40,260 nucleotides of DNA from an uncultured Pelagibacteraceae bacterium (lineage in GTDB: Bacteria > Pseudomonadota > Alphaproteobacteria > Pelagibacterales > Pelagibacteraceae), in the NCBI GenBank assembly GCA_902579985.1, contig CACHIV010000010.1, positions 1 through 40,260 of the forward strand, given 5' to 3'. The translations under genes and the position numbers were made by a program. The notes under the pieces were generated by a model, which saw only the letters and a program-made list of their open reading frames with translations, searched no databases and had not been told where the DNA came from. Below are positions 36,924-40,260 of the stretch, one piece after another. Position 1 is the stretch's first letter. Each line of letters opens with the position of its first letter.

Positions 36924-38246
36924 ATGACTCTTAATAAAATTAATACAAAAAATTTATTTTATATTTTCATTACAATACATTTATTTTTGTGGACTTTAGT
37001 TCCATCTTTAACAAATAATAATTTACCACTCGATACAATTGAAGCATTAGCGTGGAGTAGCAATTTAGAATGGGGCTTTAACAAACATCCTCCAGCAAGT
37101 GCCTTTTTTCTTGAAATATTTTATCAGATCTTTGGAACACAAGATTGGGCATATTATTTATTAAGTCAGATTTTTGTTTTAATTGCTTTTTATTATGTAT
37201 TTCAATTTTCTTATGAAATTTTAGAAAATCTTAAATTAAGTTTAATTTCAGTACTACTAATTGAGTCTATTTATTTTTATAATTTTACCACTACAGAATT
37301 TAATGTGAATGTTTGTCAATTACCATTTTGGTCATTAGTAACTTATTATTCTTGGAAAATTTATGAAACAAAAAAAATAAAATTTTTAGATTGTTTTTTA
37401 ATTGGATTTTTTGCCTCAATGGGTTTTTTATCGAAATATTTATTTATTTATCTTCTATTATCAATTTTTATTTTATTTTTTTACCTGATTTTTATTAAAA
37501 AAACTAAAAAATTTAATTTTATATATTTAATTATTATTGGAGTATTTTTTATTTTTTTAATGCCTCACTTAATCTGGCTAAGTAATAATGATTTTGTAAC
37601 ATTCTCTTATGGGGTTAAAAGAACTGGATTGGAAGGATCAAATATTTTAGATCACTTCAAATATCCTATATTATTTTTATTTAAACAAATAGTAATATTA
37701 ATTCCTTTTTTCTTTTTAATTTATCTTTTAGTAAGAAAAATTAAATTTAAAATTAACTATAAAGATAAAAAATTGATTTTTTTAATTTTTATAAATATCT
37801 TACCTTTAATTCTAATTTTTCTAACTTCTGTTTTGACCGGATCTAAAATTAGAACTATGTGGATGACACCTTTTTATTTATTCTTTGGTGTATTTTTTGT
37901 TTATTTATTTAAATTTGAAATAAAATTAAAAAAAATTAATTCATTTTTATATGGATTTTTATTTTTTTTTCTTTTATCACCTATACTCTATTCATATATT
38001 TCAATTACACAAATAGATAAACGAACAGATTATCCAGGTAAAGAAATTGCTACTAAAGTTCAAATTACTTGGGATCAAGACTTCGATAACGAAATTGAAT
38101 TTGTTATTGGTGATGAATGGAAAGCAGGAAATCTTTCTTATCATATTAAATCTAGGCCTAAATGGGAAGGATTTACAAATAAAGAAATCTTAGATAATGC
38201 ATCTCAATTTATTTGTATAGATGATGTGTGCATTGGAAGGTATTAA
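36924..38246 (+). CDS. Membrane glycosyltransferase, GT-C type (PMT_2/ArnT-like)
   Basis: A polytopic enzyme probably transferring a sugar from a polyprenyl-phosphate donor to a lipid or glycan on the periplasmic side. The 440 aa protein has about ten membrane segments. The first periplasmic loop LTNNNLPLDTIEALAWSSNLEWGFNKHPPASAFF has the acidic residues and the K-H-P-P motif typical of the ArnT/PMT_2 group. A C-terminal hydrophilic domain (~residues 365-440: KRTDYPGKEIATKVQITWDQDFDNEIEFVIGDEW) is periplasmic in relatives. Next to it, 18 bases downstream, is a GT2 transferase that could make the lipid-linked donor. The sugar is unknown. Confidence 0.82.
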   Translation: MTLNKINTKNLFYIFITIHLFLWTLVPSLTNNNLPLDTIEALAWSSNLEWGFNKHPPASAFFLEIFYQIFGTQDWAYYLLSQIFVLIAFYYVFQFSYEILENLKLSLISVLLIESIYFYNFTTTEFNVNVCQLPFWSLVTYYSWKIYETKKIKFLDCFLIGFFASMGFLSKYLFIYLLLSIFILFFYLIFIKKTKKFNFIYLIIIGVFFIFLMPHLIWLSNNDFVTFSYGVKRTGLEGSNILDHFKYPILFLFKQIVILIPFFFLIYLLVRKIKFKINYKDKKLIFLIFINILPLILIFLTSVLTGSKIRTMWMTPFYLFFGVFFVYLFKFEIKLKKINSFLYGFLFFFLLSPILYSYISITQIDKRTDYPGKEIATKVQITWDQDFDNEIEFVIGDEWKAGNLSYHIKSRPKWEGFTNKEILDNASQFICIDDVCIGRY

Positions 38247-38264
38247 TATATAAAGATTTTATTT

Positions 38265-39137
38265 ATGAAAATTAAAATTTTAATTCCTGTATATAACGAT
38301 TGGCAATCAGTTTCTAAACTTATAGATGAGATTGATAAACTTTTAATAAGTTCAGAATTTCAAATTTCAATTATTATAGTTGATGACGCATCAAAACACG
38401 ATCGCCAAGATGAAAATAAAGATTTTAATAATATTCATTCAATTAAAATTTTGAAAATGAAAATTAATCAGGGGCACGCGAGATGTATTGCTACAGGATT
38501 AAAATATATATTTGAAAAAGAAGATTTTGATTATGTTATACCAATGGATGGTGATGGTGAAGATAGACCTCAAGAAATAAAAAATTTTATTTCTCAAATT
38601 AAAGAGTCAAATAATAAATCTATAATTGGTGTGAGAATAAAAAGATCAGAAAATTTAATTTTCAAAATTTGTTACCAACTTCATAAATTAATCACTTTAA
38701 CATTCGCTGGTAAGTTAATTAGATTTGGAAACTTTTCTTGTCTGACAAAAACTACAGTAAAAAAAATGATAACTGAAAAAGCAACATGGAATAGTTTTTC
38801 TGGCTCTTTAGTTAAAATAGAAAAAGATTTAATATCAATACCTTCCACTAGAGGAATAAGATATTTTGGTCCTTCTAAAATGAGTTTTTCTAATTTATTA
38901 AAACACTCTTTATCTATTATTAGTGTATTTAGAAAAACAGTTTTAATTCGTTCTGCTTTATTCATAGTTTTATATATTTTATTGATCAAGAGTAATGCCT
39001 CTATCATAACTGCAATACCATTAGTATTTTTGTTAATAGCTGTTTATTCAATTTCAAATTTAGCATTAAGAGAAAATATGGAAGAGTTTGAAAAATCTCT
39101 TGAAAACATTGATAGTGTTGAAGAAATTAAAAATTAA
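38265..39137 (+). CDS. Family 2 glycosyltransferase with C-terminal membrane anchor
   Basis: Probably a polyprenyl-phosphate sugar transferase. The 290 aa protein begins KIKILIPVYNDWQSVSKLIDEI, then IIIVDDASKHD (nucleotide site), NQGHARCIATGL, and the metal-binding VIPMDGDGEDRPQEI. Two hydrophobic helices occupy about residues 224-268, and a short acidic tail ends the protein. This layout (GT-A domain plus two membrane helices) matches ArnC/GtrB-like enzymes. Together with the upstream GT-C gene it forms a donor-making and donor-using pair. It converges with umuC after 10 bases. Confidence 0.83.
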   Translation: MKIKILIPVYNDWQSVSKLIDEIDKLLISSEFQISIIIVDDASKHDRQDENKDFNNIHSIKILKMKINQGHARCIATGLKYIFEKEDFDYVIPMDGDGEDRPQEIKNFISQIKESNNKSIIGVRIKRSENLIFKICYQLHKLITLTFAGKLIRFGNFSCLTKTTVKKMITEKATWNSFSGSLVKIEKDLISIPSTRGIRYFGPSKMSFSNLLKHSLSIISVFRKTVLIRSALFIVLYILLIKSNASIITAIPLVFLLIAVYSISNLALRENMEEFEKSLENIDSVEEIKN

Positions 39138-39147
39138 AATTAGATTT

Positions 39148-40260
39148 TTAAACTTTTATTCTTGGCAGAGAATAAAAATCAGCAGTATCTATTTTAGAAG
39201 AATATTGTCTTCGCATATTCCATTTTTTTTGAATTCCCGCACTTGCAAGACTTAAAGTTGATCTTCCATACCTATAATTAGTATTATCAATTGATCGCAT
39301 TAAACTTTTTATTTTTTCATCTTTTTCTGATGAAAATAAATTTTTTCTTCCATTATCGTTCCGTAGTCCTGTTAACATAACACCTGCTTTTTGATAACGA
39401 TAACCATTTTTAAAAATATTTTCTAAGATTGAAACTGCAGTTTTAACAGTTTCAATACTGTTATTTGTTGCAATTGGAAAATCAACTGTCTTTGCTTTTG
39501 AATAACAACTATAATCTCTTTGAAAAGGACTAGTTCTAACAAATACTGTAATTGCTTTTGCAACTAAAGATTCTGATCTAATTTTTTCAGATGCATTCAA
39601 GCAATAATTTGCAACTGCTTCTTTTAATTCTTGAAACTTTTCAATTCTTTTTCCAAATGATCTTGAAACCACACAACTTTTTCTTTTTGTTTGAGTAGTC
39701 TCTAAATCTATACAAGGAATTCCTCTAAGTTCCATAGCCGTTCTCGAACTTAAAACATTAGAGCTTTTTTTGATCCACGTGTTGGATTTATTTTTAAGTT
39801 GCTTAGCATTATAAATTCCGTTTTTTTGATAAAATTTTGTAAGTTGTCTACCGACACCCCATATATCATTAATTTCAACTTTTTCTAAAATTGGGTCCAA
39901 ATTTTTAATACCAATCAAGCTAGTAACGCCTGATTGCTTTTTTTTCGCGATATGATTTGCTACTTTGCTTAAGGTTTTAGTTTTAGCAATACCAATACTA
40001 GTTGGGATACCAGTCCATTGTAGAACTGTTTCTCTAATTTCTTTCCCTACTTTTTCAATCTCTGAATCTGGAAAATTAGATAAATCTATAAATGCTTCAT
40101 CAATTGAATAAACCTCTATTTCAGTATTAAATCTTTTCAGAGTTCTCATTACTCTTCTAGATAAGTCTCCGTATAATGAATAATTCGATGAAAAAATTTC
40201 AACTTTATTTTTAATAATAATATCTTTTGCTTTAAAGTAAGGCTCACCCATTTTAATTCC
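39148..40260 (-). CDS. umuC: Y-family DNA polymerase UmuC (5' end cut by window edge)
   Basis: Catalytic subunit of an error-prone translesion polymerase. The frame is open to the last base; the visible 370 residues start GIKMGEPYFKAKDII, which in full UmuC lies about 50 residues after the start, so the N-terminal catalytic aspartate is outside the window. The palm motif VYSIDEAFIDLS is intact, followed by GIPTSIGIAKTKTLSKVANHIAKK, DIWGVGRQ (helix-hairpin-helix), the little-finger domain, and the UmuC-type C-terminus ending SLPRIKV. The ATG at 40251 is internal, not the start. Whether umuD precedes it cannot be seen. Confidence 0.93.
   Translation of the reverse strand, partial: GIKMGEPYFKAKDIIIKNKVEIFSSNYSLYGDLSRRVMRTLKRFNTEIEVYSIDEAFIDLSNFPDSEIEKVGKEIRETVLQWTGIPTSIGIAKTKTLSKVANHIAKKKQSGVTSLIGIKNLDPILEKVEINDIWGVGRQLTKFYQKNGIYNAKQLKNKSNTWIKKSSNVLSSRTAMELRGIPCIDLETTQTKRKSCVVSRSFGKRIEKFQELKEAVANYCLNASEKIRSESLVAKAITVFVRTSPFQRDYSCYSKAKTVDFPIATNNSIETVKTAVSILENIFKNGYRYQKAGVMLTGLRNDNGRKNLFSSEKDEKIKSLMRSIDNTNYRYGRSTLSLASAGIQKKWNMRRQYSSKIDTADFYSLPRIKV

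Noticed and set aside
38681..39007. Open frame of 108 codons on the minus strand
   Set aside because: It is wholly antisense to the GT2 gene, has no family features and no ribosome-binding site; AT-rich antisense frames of this size are common.

Overview
This window is a compact, AT-rich (roughly 70% A+T by eye) chromosomal segment. It most likely comes from a SAR11 bacterium (Pelagibacterales, Alphaproteobacteria) or a very close relative. The evidence is a SAR11-type proteorhodopsin followed by a [2Fe-2S] ferredoxin and a thioredoxin-reductase-like ferredoxin reductase, lysine- and asparagine-rich proteins, almost no intergenic DNA, many 1-11 base gene overlaps, and alphaproteobacterial gene orders (ftsH-folP-glmM; xseB-ispA-dxs; glyQ-glyS-ppdK; nadA-nadC). 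No insertion sequence, CRISPR array, phage gene or integrase was seen. No gene-free stretch exceeds 300 bases; the longest is the 211-base gap at 33267-33477 that holds the proteorhodopsin leader.

Layout. 2-5967 (+): a tightly coupled run of ftsH (5'-truncated by the window edge), folP, glmM, thiD and purA. 5968-7884 (-): rpoH and rluD. 7908-7984 (+): tRNA-Arg(UCG). 8074-11240: a very AT-rich islet of surface-glycan type genes (a GT2 glycosyltransferase, a polytopic GT-C-like membrane protein, wecB). 11247-13695 (-): tsaC followed by a two-gene ABC-2 transporter. 13716-16736 (+): xseB-ispA-dxs, making isoprenoid precursors. 16749-19501: aroC, pdxH and a polyprenyl diphosphate synthase. 19612-26050 (+): an S49 peptidase, the two-subunit glycyl-tRNA synthetase and pyruvate phosphate dikinase. 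26047-28814 (-): nadC, nadA and a YgfZ-like Fe-S maintenance protein. 28858-31361 (+): pyrC and an unusual C-methyltransferase-like protein. 31365-33266 (-): prpE. 33478-36280 (+): proteorhodopsin, ferredoxin, ferredoxin reductase and a GST. 36322-36843 (-): a DksA-like factor. 36924-39137 (+): a GT-C/GT2 glycosyltransferase pair. 39148-40260 (-): a UmuC-type polymerase cut by the window end.

How it works together. Most genes are core housekeeping: proteostasis (FtsH, the heat-shock sigma factor RpoH, S49 peptidase), cofactors (folate, thiamine, PLP, NAD, Fe-S), isoprenoids, nucleotides and translation. The most distinctive part is the light-energy locus. Its opsin carries the proton-pump residues and a glutamine at the spectral-tuning site that predicts blue absorption. 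It has the clearest Shine-Dalgarno sequence among the starts examined, a leader with two overlapping dyads, and a textbook intrinsic terminator separating it from a co-directional redox operon. Two separate loci pair a polyprenyl-phosphate-type GT2 with a polytopic GT-C-like protein and are the most likely variable surface-glycan content. I did not find a clearly new multi-gene system; the best leads are the proteorhodopsin leader/terminator arrangement, the opsin-linked redox genes, the tRNA-flanked glycan islet and the methyltransferase that has lost its zinc site.
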